Assembly (NCBI GenBank): GCA_016722525.1
Contig: JADKJB010000013.1
Coordinates: 1 to 64,000 of the forward strand
Reading direction: 5' to 3'
Length of the DNA: 64,000 nt
From: Bacteroidota bacterium
Lineage (GTDB): Bacteria; Bacteroidota; Bacteroidia; AKYH767-A; OLB10
A program made the position numbers and the translations under genes. Below are positions 48,816 through 58,321 of this stretch, one piece after another; within the stretch, counting starts at the first letter, position 1, and each line of letters begins with the position of its first letter. The notes under the pieces are model-generated. The model did no database searches and was not told the DNA's origin. It was given only the letters and a program-made list of their open reading frames with translations.

Positions 48816-49520
48816 TTAGTCTAGAAATGTTACCTGACCTGTGGTGAGCTCATAGTAAGCGCCAACAATTTTGACTTTATTTTCATTAACAAGTTCTGTA
48901 ATCGCCGGGCTATCTTTAAGAATATCAGCTATCGTCATTTTAACATTATTTTTAGCTGTCTCATCAAGCATTGCATCCGGATTATTTTTGTCACCAGTAA
49001 TAGCAGGCTTAATCTGATTTACCAATTGAGTAAGATTTCCCAATTCAGCATTATCCAATGCGCCTTTTACTGCGCCGCATTTATTGTGGCCCATTACCAC
49101 TATTAACTTAGTTCCTTTTACTTTAGTAGCAAATTCCATGCTTCCTAAAATATTTTGGTCCTCAATATTCCCTGCAACCCTGGCTACAAATAAATTTCCA
49201 ATACCCTGATCAAATATGATTTCTGGTGGAACTCTGGAATCCAAACATGATAATATTAATGTATGCGGTTTCTGATCTAATTTAGTGTTCTCAATTTGTG
49301 TTTTGTATTCAGTATTAATAAGTGCAGCGTTAAGGAAGCGCTGATTTCCATTTTTTAGTTCAGCCAACGCGTCGTCAGGTGTGTTGATGATCGGAGCCAT
49401 TACCGGTTCTGCCTTCGCAGCAGGTGTCTCAGCTAAAGGCTTTTCTGCTTCTTTTTGCCCACATGAGGCTAGAAACAAGGGAGTCATAAGTGCTAAAACT
49501 AGGAATCGGGTAATTTTCAT
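48816..49520 (-). CDS. Beta-class carbonic anhydrase, lipoprotein form
   Basis: A 234-aa protein. Lipoprotein signal with lipobox LASC (Cys20) and an Ala/Pro/Glu-rich linker to residue ~45. The catalytic domain has zinc ligands Cys92 and Asp94 in SCLDSRVPPE, and His145 and Cys148 in GHNKCGAVKG. It interconverts CO2 and bicarbonate in the periplasm or on the outer membrane, unlike the usual cytoplasmic beta class. A -7 box lies at 49644-49651. Confidence 0.93.
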   Translation of the reverse strand: MKITRFLVLALMTPLFLASCGQKEAEKPLAETPAAKAEPVMAPIINTPDDALAELKNGNQRFLNAALINTEYKTQIENTKLDQKPHTLILSCLDSRVPPEIIFDQGIGNLFVARVAGNIEDQNILGSMEFATKVKGTKLIVVMGHNKCGAVKGALDNAELGNLTQLVNQIKPAITGDKNNPDAMLDETAKNNVKMTIADILKDSPAITELVNENKVKIVGAYYELTTGQVTFLD

Positions 49521-50008
49521 TTTTGTTTTAATTTTAGTTATTAATAATGGATTATTGAATTGTTGTTTTTGGGTTTTATCTTTTCTGTTGGAGGTTTTGA
49601 ACCTGGGCTTTTCACAAATTCAATTTGCTCCGTTTAATTTGTGCAAAGATAGTATTAATATTTTATATGATAGTATTACTATTAAACATTATATTATTAC
49701 TTTTGTTCTATAAATTGTAAAATTTCCCTTTCTGTATATTAATCAGTTAGTAATCAGATTGTTAGAAAATTGCCATGTCCAATTATTGTTGAATGTTGAT
49801 TTAGAAGCACCCGGCTGAAAGGAATAGAATACTTAATTTAGAAGCAAAACAGATCCAATCGATAAAGCAAAAACATTTTCTCTAAAACGGCCAATGGGAA
49901 AATTTCAATCAAACATAATAGAAGATAAAGGACTTACCTATCTTAAAGAGAAATTCAAATTGCACTCCTATTTAAAAATTATCCTAATCATCACTATATC
50001 TTAAGCAA
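49521..50008. other. Divergent intergenic region, carbonic anhydrase / TetR
   Basis: No gene. A minus-strand TATCTTTG box at 49644-49651 may drive the carbonic anhydrase, with a leader of about 120 bases. Nothing else stands out. Confidence 0.55.
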
Positions 50009-50698
50009 ATGGAATTGACATTACAAATTCAAATGAATGACAAATTATATCTTCGTAATCCAGAAGATACTGATTTGGGAAGAGAGATACTGCGCCATAG
50101 TATTATTTTGATTCATAAGACAGGATTTGAAACTTTTACCTTTAAAAAGCTTGCTGAAGAGATGGGAACAACAGAAGCAAGTGTTTACCGATATTTTGAA
50201 AATAAGCACCGTTTGCTGGTATACATAGTTTCCTGGTATTGGAGCTGGCTGGAATACAAGATAGCCGTACACACCAATAATATTAAAAATCCTGAAATTA
50301 AATTGAAAAAGGCGATGCAACTATTGAGTACAATGGTAAAGGATGATATTCATACCAAACACATTGATGAACGATTGTTGTATGAAGTTGTAATGATGGA
50401 AGGAGTAAAAGCATATCTTAACAGACAGGTTTCTATAGATAATAAACAAAGTTTTTTCAAACCGTACAAAGATTTGTGTGCAAGTGTTGCTGCTATTATC
50501 TCAGAATGTAATCCTAAATATAAATATCCTCGCTCTTTAGCTACAACAATAATTGAAATGGCTCATTTCCAAAACTACTTTATGAAAAATCTCCCTGCGC
50601 TCACTGATTTTGGAAATTCTAAAGATGAATCGAAAGTTATTAAGTTTCTGGAGGATTTGGTATTTTCATCATTGTTTGAAAAAAAATTGAAGCAGTAG
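50009..50698 (+). CDS. TetR/AcrR-family transcriptional regulator
   Basis: A 229-aa protein. The N-terminal helix-turn-helix covers residues ~25-75: ILRHSIILIHKTGFETFTFKKLAEEMG, then TEASVYRYFENKHRLL, the classic TetR recognition stretch. The rest is a helical ligand and dimer domain with no family clue. The start could also be Met9 (50033). Target and ligand unknown; it stands alone. Confidence 0.9.
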   Translation: MELTLQIQMNDKLYLRNPEDTDLGREILRHSIILIHKTGFETFTFKKLAEEMGTTEASVYRYFENKHRLLVYIVSWYWSWLEYKIAVHTNNIKNPEIKLKKAMQLLSTMVKDDIHTKHIDERLLYEVVMMEGVKAYLNRQVSIDNKQSFFKPYKDLCASVAAIISECNPKYKYPRSLATTIIEMAHFQNYFMKNLPALTDFGNSKDESKVIKFLEDLVFSSLFEKKLKQ

Positions 50699-50745
50699 TA
50701 ATAGATTTATTTTATTTACTGATTGAAAAGGTCTATTTCTAAAGT

Positions 50746-51733
50746 TTAATTCAAGATAACAATTTTTTTGTTTAATTGAAAACTATTTGAAGGACTTGAA
50801 AGCTGAAGCAGATAAACGCCATTTTCTAAATCTGTAATTGGAATTGAAGTGTATCCGGAAGTTACCTTTACAGAATAAATTTCCTGACCTGATATAGCAT
50901 ACAATTGAAGTGTTAAATCGGTATTTGCATTTGTTATATGGATGTTATTGTTGGAAAAGAAAACATCCGAAACCGTTGCTGGTAGTGTGAAGTTACTTGA
51001 AGAAATAATGCAGCTGTCGGCGCTCTTCACCCCTTGAAAATGGAAATTGTCGATATATTTGGCTCCACCCCAAAGCGTTCCAGAAATAGATGCCTCAACT
51101 GCAGCATCAACATATAAAAGACTGTCGGTAAAAGTTATAGTTGAATTTCCAGCTGGTATAGGTGGAGTAAGTCCTGTTAATCCCAAATCATTTAATTGTG
51201 CATCCACGACAATCTGATACACTGGCGCCGGCGTGGTGAAACTGGTATTTAGAATGAATTTGTACCAGTGGTTGTGGATTAAATTAACTGGGAAGGATTG
51301 TTGGCTGCAAAATAGCTGACTATCTGAATCTTTTATCTGGAGTGATCGAACCAATAATATAATGATTCGCATCAGCACCGGGTTTAAGAAAAATGGAAAT
51401 AGCACGATCGTAATTTATCGAATTAAGTTGTGTGGTGTCATATTTGAATGAAAGTTGTGTGCTGGAAGAATAGGACGCGGAATCAATATATTTAGAACAA
51501 TAAATGGCATTATTGTTTCCCCAGCTCTCTGTATTTGGAGTAGTCAGGCATCCACCAGTTATGCCATTGGTAGTTATTTGATTCATTAACGAATTCCCGG
51601 AAAAGTAATTTTCGAAATCATTATTTGAAGGACTGTAATAGGTATCAAATAAAATGTTTTCAGTGACAGGCTGCGCATAAGAACTGCCGGTTAATACCAG
51701 AAGCAGAATATAAATATACATACATCCTTTCAT
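50746..51733 (-). CDS. Secreted protein with T9SS C-terminal sorting domain, one frameshift
   Basis: Start at 51733 with a signal peptide (ILLLVLTGSSYAQ). A middle beta-sandwich-like part has no recognised family. The last ~80 residues (SDVFFSNNNIHITNANTDL, LYAISGQEIYSVKVTSG, LENGVYLLQLS) form a type A T9SS sorting domain. An extra base in the T4 run 51331-51334 shifts the frame; corrected, 328 aa. A likely substrate of the porU/porV system encoded in this window. Confidence 0.8.
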
Positions 51734-52014
51734 TGATCTTTATTATTTATCAATATTTTTAATACTAAAAGGCTACTCCTGTCATCAGGAAGATAAGTTT
51801 GGAAATGGAAAGGTATAAATTTATTTTCAATTTGTGTAGGTATTTATAATCTCCCTGACCATTGGCAACTCTCCTGCTTACCTATTAAAAGAAGTCAATT
51901 TGCCTCTAAAATACCTCCTAAAAATCATCTCAAATTTTAATCCAGGTTTCAGAGCGGATTATTTGATATTGTGATGATTTAATTGCTAAATTTAATTAGC
52001 CGGCCAGCACATTG

Positions 52015-52656
52015 TTACTTTTTATCGGGAAAAACATTTTTAGTTCTCTTTTGCATTTCAGCAGCAATCACTTTTCCTGATTCTCCTTGTTCAGATAATC
52101 GCTCAATTATATTTTCATAACTTTTGGCATCTCTGTCCTGACTCAATTTAAAAACGGTGTCCATTTCCTTAATTTCAATTTCAAAAGCTACAATTGCATG
52201 AAGCAATCTTTGAGTATATTCGGGTGTTAGGTTATCAAAAATGGTAGATGACTCCGGATTGTAATTTTCAAAGTGCAGTGTGACTTTCCGCATCACATCA
52301 ATCAAAGCATCATCATCGAGAAACCTGACAATACCTTTTACGTGAACGCTCATGTAATTCCAGGTTGAGGCTTGATGCGGGTTGCTGTACCAGGTAGCAC
52401 TTACATAGGAATGGTGCCCTGTGAATACAACAAGAACGTTTTCATTGTGCAAAAAAGCCTTATGATGATCTGTATTTTTCATGATATGTCCCCGTAATAT
52501 CTTCTTACCATCCTGTTCCTCTATAAAAACAGGAATCTGCGTAGCAACAGGAATATTTTGTGAATCGCAACCGGTTAAAAAAGCAAAAGGATACCTTTCA
52601 ATAAATTCTTTAATTACCAGTTCATTGTGTTCTTTGTAATAGGGGAGATTGTACAT
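52015..52656 (-). CDS. PaiB-like FMN-binding negative regulator
   Basis: A 213-aa protein opening MYNLPYYKEHNELVIKEFIE and PFAFLTGCDSQNIPVATQIP, with HIMKNTDHHKAF and YVSATWYSNPHQASTWNY in the split-barrel flavin domain: all typical of the PaiB/FMN-binding family. In Bacillus, PaiB affects sporulation genes; biochemical role in Bacteroidetes is unknown. Confidence 0.9.
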   Translation of the reverse strand: MYNLPYYKEHNELVIKEFIERYPFAFLTGCDSQNIPVATQIPVFIEEQDGKKILRGHIMKNTDHHKAFLHNENVLVVFTGHHSYVSATWYSNPHQASTWNYMSVHVKGIVRFLDDDALIDVMRKVTLHFENYNPESSTIFDNLTPEYTQRLLHAIVAFEIEIKEMDTVFKLSQDRDAKSYENIIERLSEQGESGKVIAAEMQKRTKNVFPDKK

Positions 52657-52878
52657 GAATACAGCTGTAATAGGTGGGTTTAGTTTAATGTAATTTTTGC
52701 GTTATCAATACAAAGCTAATAGACTTTACCTGAAAAGTGGCATGCACGCAATTTTTTATTTGAATTTAAAGGAATTGATTCACTTACCGAATTGATACAT
52801 GAATCAAAAAGCTTCATAAACCAAAAATAGATAAATTTCTTTACATTTTTATTCAAATCAGTCAAAATGCATCTTCTT

Positions 52879-53445
52879 TTATATTCGAAGCAACCCACGA
52901 AAACCTCGTGCTGAATAATAAGATTCGGCTCCATTATGATAAACAAAAACCTGGTTATAACGGCGGTCACAAAAAAGGGCACCACCAAGTTTTCTTATTT
53001 CATCAGGTGTTTTGATCCAACTAGATGTTTTTGTATCGAAATTTCCTATTTCCTGTAACGCTCGATATTGTGCTTCTGATAACAACTCAATTCCTATCTC
53101 GGAGGCCATTTCAACAGCGCTGTTCTTTGGCTTGTTTTCTTTTCTGGCCTCAAGCGCCTCCTTGTCATAGCAAATGCTTCTGCGATTTTTAGGACTTTCC
53201 GTTGCACAGTCATAAAAGATGAATTCCCCCGACTTTTTATCGAAATCAATAACATCGGGTTCACCTCCTGTAATTTCCATGGCATTGAGTGACCATAATT
53301 TTTTCGTATCAGCTTCCAGCTTTGCTTGTACTTTTGTCCATTCAATACCCTTGTGCCGATTCCTGTTTTCCTCAAAACGGAATTTTAGGCATGCAAGTAA
53401 AACCGAAATTTCTTTAGTAGTTAATTTATTATTAGTGCTTTTCAT
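52879..53445 (-). CDS. DUF4256-family protein
   Basis: 188 aa from Met at 53445 (the open frame extends 7 codons further). Features: LLACLKFRFEENRNRHKGIEW, MEITGGEPDVIDFDK, FYDCATESPKNRRSICYDKEAL and the C-terminal FVYHNGAESYYSARGFRG. I recognise these as DUF4256, a family of unknown function. No signal or membrane segment. A standalone gene. Confidence 0.85.
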   Translation of the reverse strand: MKSTNNKLTTKEISVLLACLKFRFEENRNRHKGIEWTKVQAKLEADTKKLWSLNAMEITGGEPDVIDFDKKSGEFIFYDCATESPKNRRSICYDKEALEARKENKPKNSAVEMASEIGIELLSEAQYRALQEIGNFDTKTSSWIKTPDEIRKLGGALFCDRRYNQVFVYHNGAESYYSARGFRGLLRI

Positions 53446-53648
53446 TTTGATGTAGTTGTTTTGCAACTAAAGTAGCGAATTCTGCTTAAAGTCCAACCAA
53501 CATGTACAGGATTAGCAAACATCCTGAAATACCCCAAAAGTTCCTGTATTACCCTTATAAGCATGCCTCCTTCCAGCAAATGGGTAACAAAACTATTACT
53601 AAATTGATGTACACGGATTTCGTAATTGATTTATGCAAGATTTTTGCA

Positions 53649-55283
53649 TTAATCACCCATCAAGTTTGTAAATTCAAATTTTTCTCCATCAAACAACCCT
53701 TTGTCACTCAATTTTAAACTGGGAATCACCAACAAAGCCATAAAGGAAAGCGTCATATAAGGAGCGCGAAGAGTGCAACCCATTGATTTGACTTTTTTAT
53801 CGATGACGGAATAGAGTTCACCAACTTCATCACACGACAAATCACTAATTAGTCCGGCGATGGGAAGGGGCAACACAAATTCGTCATTGCCATTTACAAC
53901 GCTGAGTCCACCTTTGTTTTTGATAAGCAAGTTTACGGCTCTTGAAATGGATTCATCATCAACACCCACTGCGATGATGTTATGTGAATCGTGTGCCACA
54001 GTAGATGCAATAGCTCCGCTCTTAAGATTGAAATTTTTGATGAAGGCAACAGCAGGTTTTTCATCCCGGTAACGGTTTACCACCGTAATTTTCAACAAAT
54101 CATTTTTAACATCTGCAGCAGCAAAACCATTAATTTCATTAACTGGAAATTTCAACGGTTTAGTAATTAATTGCCCGTCGATAGCTTCAATCACATTCAT
54201 AGTTTTTCCGGTTGCACGGATTTGAAAATCATTCGCTGTTTTTTCGATGCAATTGAAGTTATTAATTTTCGGATGCTGCTTTTGATCAAGAATGCATTTT
54301 CCATTTGAAGTAACCCTTTCGCCGTTGATGTATGTTTCCAGTACATTAAAATCATTGGTGTTATTAATTACAATAAACTCGGCCGGATCTCCTACCCGAA
54401 GTAATCCTACATCCATACTATAATGATGAACAGGATTCACACAAGCACAACGCAGCACGTCAAATAGATCATGTCCTTTTGAAAGTGCACGCTTCACTAC
54501 CATATTTATATGTCCAATCATCAATTCATCAGGATGTTTGTCGTCGCTGCATAGCATAACCATTTCAGGGTATTCTGAAATTAATTCATGCAATGCCTCA
54601 AAATTCCTGGCTGCCGACCCTTCCCTAATAAGAATTTTCATACCGCATCTCAATTTATGAAGCGCCTCTTCTTTTGTAAAACACTCATGATCGGTGGTGA
54701 TGCCTGCTTGAATATAATTTATTGCATCATTACCCATTAGTCCTGGAGCATGTCCATCAACCGGCTTGCCGAGTCTTTTGGCAATTGCAATTTTTTCCAT
54801 CACGGCAGGTTCTTTAAAAAGGACACCAGGATAATTCATCATTTCCGACAAGTAGAATATGTCCTTGCGTTGGAGGAGTTCCTCAACATCAGCTGCTGAA
54901 AGTGCCGCGCCTGAGGTTTCAAAAATAGTAGCCGGAACACAGGATGGGGCTCCAAAATGGAATTTTAAAAGACTATTCCTGGCATTTTCCAGCATATAAT
55001 AGACACCCTTTAACCCGCACACATTGGCAATTTCATGCGGATCGCTCACCGTTGCCACGGTTCCATGAATAAGTGCCTTTCGGGCAAACTCATAGGGAGT
55101 AAGCATCGAACTTTCAATGTGGATATGCGAATCTATAAATCCCGGTAGAATGAAATGGGCCGGAACATCAGGCTTTTCAATAATCCTGGAAATTTTACCG
55201 TTGATAACTTGAATTTCACCTCCAAATATTCTACGGTTCTGAATATCAATTATTTGTCCTGAAATTTGGTTGGAACGCGACAT
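53649..55283 (-). CDS. ade: Adenine deaminase
   Basis: A 544-aa amidohydrolase. FIDSHIHIESSML carries the metal HxH, then DPHEIANVCG, PVDGHAPGL, TTDHECFTKEEA and the late AHDSHNIIAVGVDDE, all typical of bacterial Ade. It deaminates adenine to hypoxanthine in purine salvage. Divergent from the cold-shock gene, with 87 bp between. Confidence 0.95.
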   Translation of the reverse strand: MSRSNQISGQIIDIQNRRIFGGEIQVINGKISRIIEKPDVPAHFILPGFIDSHIHIESSMLTPYEFARKALIHGTVATVSDPHEIANVCGLKGVYYMLENARNSLLKFHFGAPSCVPATIFETSGAALSAADVEELLQRKDIFYLSEMMNYPGVLFKEPAVMEKIAIAKRLGKPVDGHAPGLMGNDAINYIQAGITTDHECFTKEEALHKLRCGMKILIREGSAARNFEALHELISEYPEMVMLCSDDKHPDELMIGHINMVVKRALSKGHDLFDVLRCACVNPVHHYSMDVGLLRVGDPAEFIVINNTNDFNVLETYINGERVTSNGKCILDQKQHPKINNFNCIEKTANDFQIRATGKTMNVIEAIDGQLITKPLKFPVNEINGFAAADVKNDLLKITVVNRYRDEKPAVAFIKNFNLKSGAIASTVAHDSHNIIAVGVDDESISRAVNLLIKNKGGLSVVNGNDEFVLPLPIAGLISDLSCDEVGELYSVIDKKVKSMGCTLRAPYMTLSFMALLVIPSLKLSDKGLFDGEKFEFTNLMGD

Positions 55284-55330
55284 GAAACGGTGATTTTTTT
55301 TGGGGGATGTAATTTGTAAATAATTAATCT

Positions 55331-55338
55331 TATTTTTG
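55331..55338 (+). promoter_or_regulatory. -7 box for cold-shock gene
   Basis: TATTTTTG fits TAnnTTTG, 33 bp before the ATG at 55371, in the divergent gap with ade. Confidence 0.55.
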
Positions 55339-55370
55339 GCAGATTATTCACAAAATTAATTGATTACACA

Positions 55371-55565
55371 ATGAAAACAGGAAAAGTAAAATTTTTCAAT
55401 GAATCCAAGGGCTTTGGATTCATCGTTGAGGATGATTCTAATCAGGAAATCTTCGTTCATCATTCAGGACTGATTGACAAAATCAGGGAAAATGATCAAG
55501 TTGAGTATGAAGTAACCGAAGGCAAAAAAGGCCTCAATGCTGTTAATGTTAAGAGAATGCAGTAA
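55371..55565 (+). CDS. Cold-shock domain protein
   Basis: A 64-aa CspA-type protein: MKTGKVKFFNESKGFGFI (RNP1), EIFVHHSGL (RNP2) and VEYEVTEGKKGLNAVNV. A single-strand nucleic-acid binder and RNA chaperone. Followed by a strong terminator. Confidence 0.96.
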   Translation: MKTGKVKFFNESKGFGFIVEDDSNQEIFVHHSGLIDKIRENDQVEYEVTEGKKGLNAVNVKRMQ

Positions 55566-55608
55566 TACCAAAACCGCAAGGACGAAATTACTAGTATTAA
55601 CATTAGAA

Positions 55609-55640
55609 AAAAAAACTCCGGCATGCACCGGAGTTTTTTT
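55609..55640 (+). terminator. Intrinsic terminator after cold-shock gene
   Basis: A perfect 13-bp stem (AAAAAAACTCCGG / CCGGAGTTTTTTT) around a 6-base CATGCA loop, with its own T run. Confidence 0.92.
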
Positions 55641-55822
55641 ATTGTTGCTGACCCTCATACAATTTGTAACTGTTTTTTTTACAATGAGGATGGTGCCTTT
55701 GGTTGATTTTTTTTAAAGTTCTTTAGTTTGAATCCAATCGGGCATATCGAATATTTTTGAGCCAGGATCGTGCACCGTGCAGTTATCCGTGATGGTAGCG
55801 AGCACAACTCATTTCAATTTCT

Positions 55823-55830
55823 TATTTTTG
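55823..55830 (+). promoter_or_regulatory. -7 box for recG
   Basis: TATTTTTG fits TAnnTTTG, only 6 bp before the recG ATG at 55837, so the mRNA would be nearly leaderless. Confidence 0.45.
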
Positions 55831-55836
55831 CAAGAG

Positions 55837-57938
55837 ATGTCCTCATTTTTCGATACCTCCATAGAATTCCTTAAAGGCGTAGGTCCACAAAAAGCTGAAA
55901 TCCTGAGAAAAGAACTCCGGATTTTCACCTTTCATGATCTCCTTTTTCATTTCCCTTTTCGCTATGTCGACCGCACCAAGTTGTTTCGGGTTTCCGATAT
56001 TCATGACGATACTGTTTATGTGCAGTTAAAGGGTAAAATCACGAATTTAAATACTGTTGGAGAGAAAAGAGCTGCTCGATTAGTCGCCACATTTCGGGAT
56101 GAGAGTGGTGCAATTGAGCTCATTTGGTTTAAAGGTGTAAAATGGATCAAAGAATCACTTCATCCTGGAGTGGAATACATCTTATTTGGAAAGCCCTCAG
56201 AGTTTAATGGGAAATTTAATTTTGTTCATCCAGAACTGGAATTGGTTGCTGCCGAACCCGGGCCCATCACCGTAGCACTGCAACCTTTTTACAATACCAC
56301 TGAAAAATGTAAAGCACGATTTATCGATAGTAAGGCACTTTTAAAAATGCAAAAAAATTTGTTGCAGCAAATGCCAGCCATTGTGCCTGAAACTTTACCT
56401 GTTTCTATTATTGAACCTTTTAAACTGGCACCTGTAAGAGAGGCGCTTTTAAATATCCATTTCCCTCCAAATACTGATTCATTAAAGAAAGCACAGTTCC
56501 GCTTAAAATTCGAAGAGTTCTTTTACATTCAGCTGGAAATGTTAAAGCGCAAACAGTTTAAGATCGATAAATATGCAGGCAAAAAAATTACTCATATTGG
56601 AGATCATTTCAATAATTTTTCACCAATCAGCTTCCTTTCGAGCTCACTGGTGCGCAGAAGAGAGTCTTGAAAGAAATTCGTACCGACATGGGCACCGGTC
56701 ATCAAATGAACCGGTTGTTACCAAGGCGATGTTGGTAGCGGAAAAACCTTGGTGGCACTTATGAGTATGATTATGGTGCTTGATAATGGTTATCAAGCAT
56801 GCATTATGGCACCAACGGAAATTCTGGCGCAACAACATTTTAACAGCATTTCTGAATTGCTGAATGGAACAGAAATGTCGATAGGTTTACTTACTGGGTC
56901 TACTAAAAAAAGCAGCGCGATTCGTTACTCATCGATTTAAAATCCGGCGAATTGAATTTCCTAGTAGGAACGCATGCATTAATTGAAGACAGGGTGCAAT
57001 TTAATAATTTAGGCTTGGTGGTTATTGATGAGCAGCATCGCTTTGGTGTGGAACAAAGGGCTAAATTGTGGAGCAAAGATAACGCCTGGCCACATGTGTT
57101 GGTAATGACCGCCACACCCATACCACGAACATTGGCTATGACTATTTATGGCGATCTCGATACTAGTATTATTGATGAATTGCCTCCGGGCAGAAAACCG
57201 ATTCGTACCGAACATCGGTTTGAATCATCCCGGCTTCGTATGACCGGCTTTATGAAAGAGCAAATAGCGAAAGGAAGGCAAATTTACATCGTTTATCCAC
57301 TGATTGAAGAATCGGCTAAAATTGATTTGATGAATCTGGAAGCCGGTTACGAAGCAATTTGTCGCGACTTTCCGTTACCCGACTTCCGAGTAAGCGTGGT
57401 TCATGGAAGAATGAAATCGGCAGATAAGGATGCTGAGATGAAAAAGTTTGCATCTGGATTTACTCATATTATGGTTGCAACAACAGTTATTGAAGTGGGA
57501 GTAAATGTACCAAACGCTTCGGTGATGATTATTGAAAGCGCTGAACGATTTGGGCTTTCACAGTTGCATCAGTTAAGAGGAAGGGTAGGCAGAGGAGCAG
57601 AACAATCGTTTTGTATTTTAATGACCGGCTACAAATTATCAGTCGATGCAAAACTTCGAATGAGTACCATGGTGCGAACTAACGATGGCTTTGAAATTGC
57701 GGAAGTGGATATGAAGTTACGCGGTCCGGGTGATATTGCAGGCACCATGCAGTCAGGTGTTTTGAATTTACAAATTGGAGATCTTGTTAAAGATGGTGCT
57801 ATCGTAGAAATAGCCAGAACGGCAGCTATGAAATTGCTCGCTGATGACCCTCATCTAATTGCCCCTGAAAACGCTATCGCAAACATTCAGCTCCTTGACA
57901 AAATGAAAGGCAGAGATGATTGGAGCCGCGTTTCTTAA
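55837..57938 (+). CDS. recG: ATP-dependent DNA helicase RecG, three frameshifts
   Basis: The start is put at ATG 55837 (MSSFFDTSIEFLKGVGPQKA). The wedge and OB domain is followed by helicase motifs: QLPFELTGAQKRVLKEI, GDVGSGKT (Walker A), DEQHRFG (DEAH-like), TATPIPRTLAM, VATTVIEVGVNVPNA and QLRGRVGRG. Breaks: one base missing at the T5 run 56616-56620, one extra C at 56721-56722, one missing A in the A7 run 56905-56911. Corrected length is 700 aa, normal for RecG. It remodels stalled forks and Holliday junctions. The even spread of repaired motifs argues against a pseudogene. Confidence 0.93.
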
Positions 57939-58289
57939 TACTTAGCTACCTTTCCTATAAACTTAATTGCCAATTCGTAAAAGCAACTGGAATTCTACCT
58001 GTTGAACTTGCAAAAATGGAGCTGGCCCGATGGAAGTGAGCTTTGATAAAAAAACGAATAGCTCGTTTTTAAAAGTGTGTTAGCAACATCTCACCCAAAT
58101 ATATAAAATTTGCTGCTTACTCAACAAGGAGCTAAAAACTTTTCATTAAACCACCAATTGCTGAACGTAAAAACTTCAATCCAAGCATATCTCAACTCAC
58201 CAATCACGCAACTCAACACTTCAAGAACCCAAGAACTCCCTTTTCGCTCCCTACACATAAATGTGAAAGTCATATTCAATGAATTTTCG
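57939..58289. other. Intergenic region
   Basis: No gene. The part 58100-58250 has low-complexity runs of CAACTCA and CAACACTTCAAG words like other intergenic tracts here. Confidence 0.55.
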
Positions 58290-58297
58290 TAATTTTG
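58290..58297 (+). promoter_or_regulatory. -7 box for propeller sensor kinase
   Basis: TAATTTTG fits TAnnTTTG, 24 bp before the proposed GTG start at 58322. Confidence 0.5.
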
Positions 58298-58321
58298 TTT
58301 GTATTCATAACTGGTACACAA

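Noticed and set aside
52716..52988. 90-codon minus-strand open frame between the PaiB-like and DUF4256 genes
   Set aside because: It overlaps the end of the DUF4256 gene in another frame and looks like chance; the remaining intergenic part has no coding signal.
55837..57938. recG as a pseudogene
   Set aside because: All helicase motifs are present and the three indels sum to an exact multiple of three with normal family length; homopolymer error explains it.
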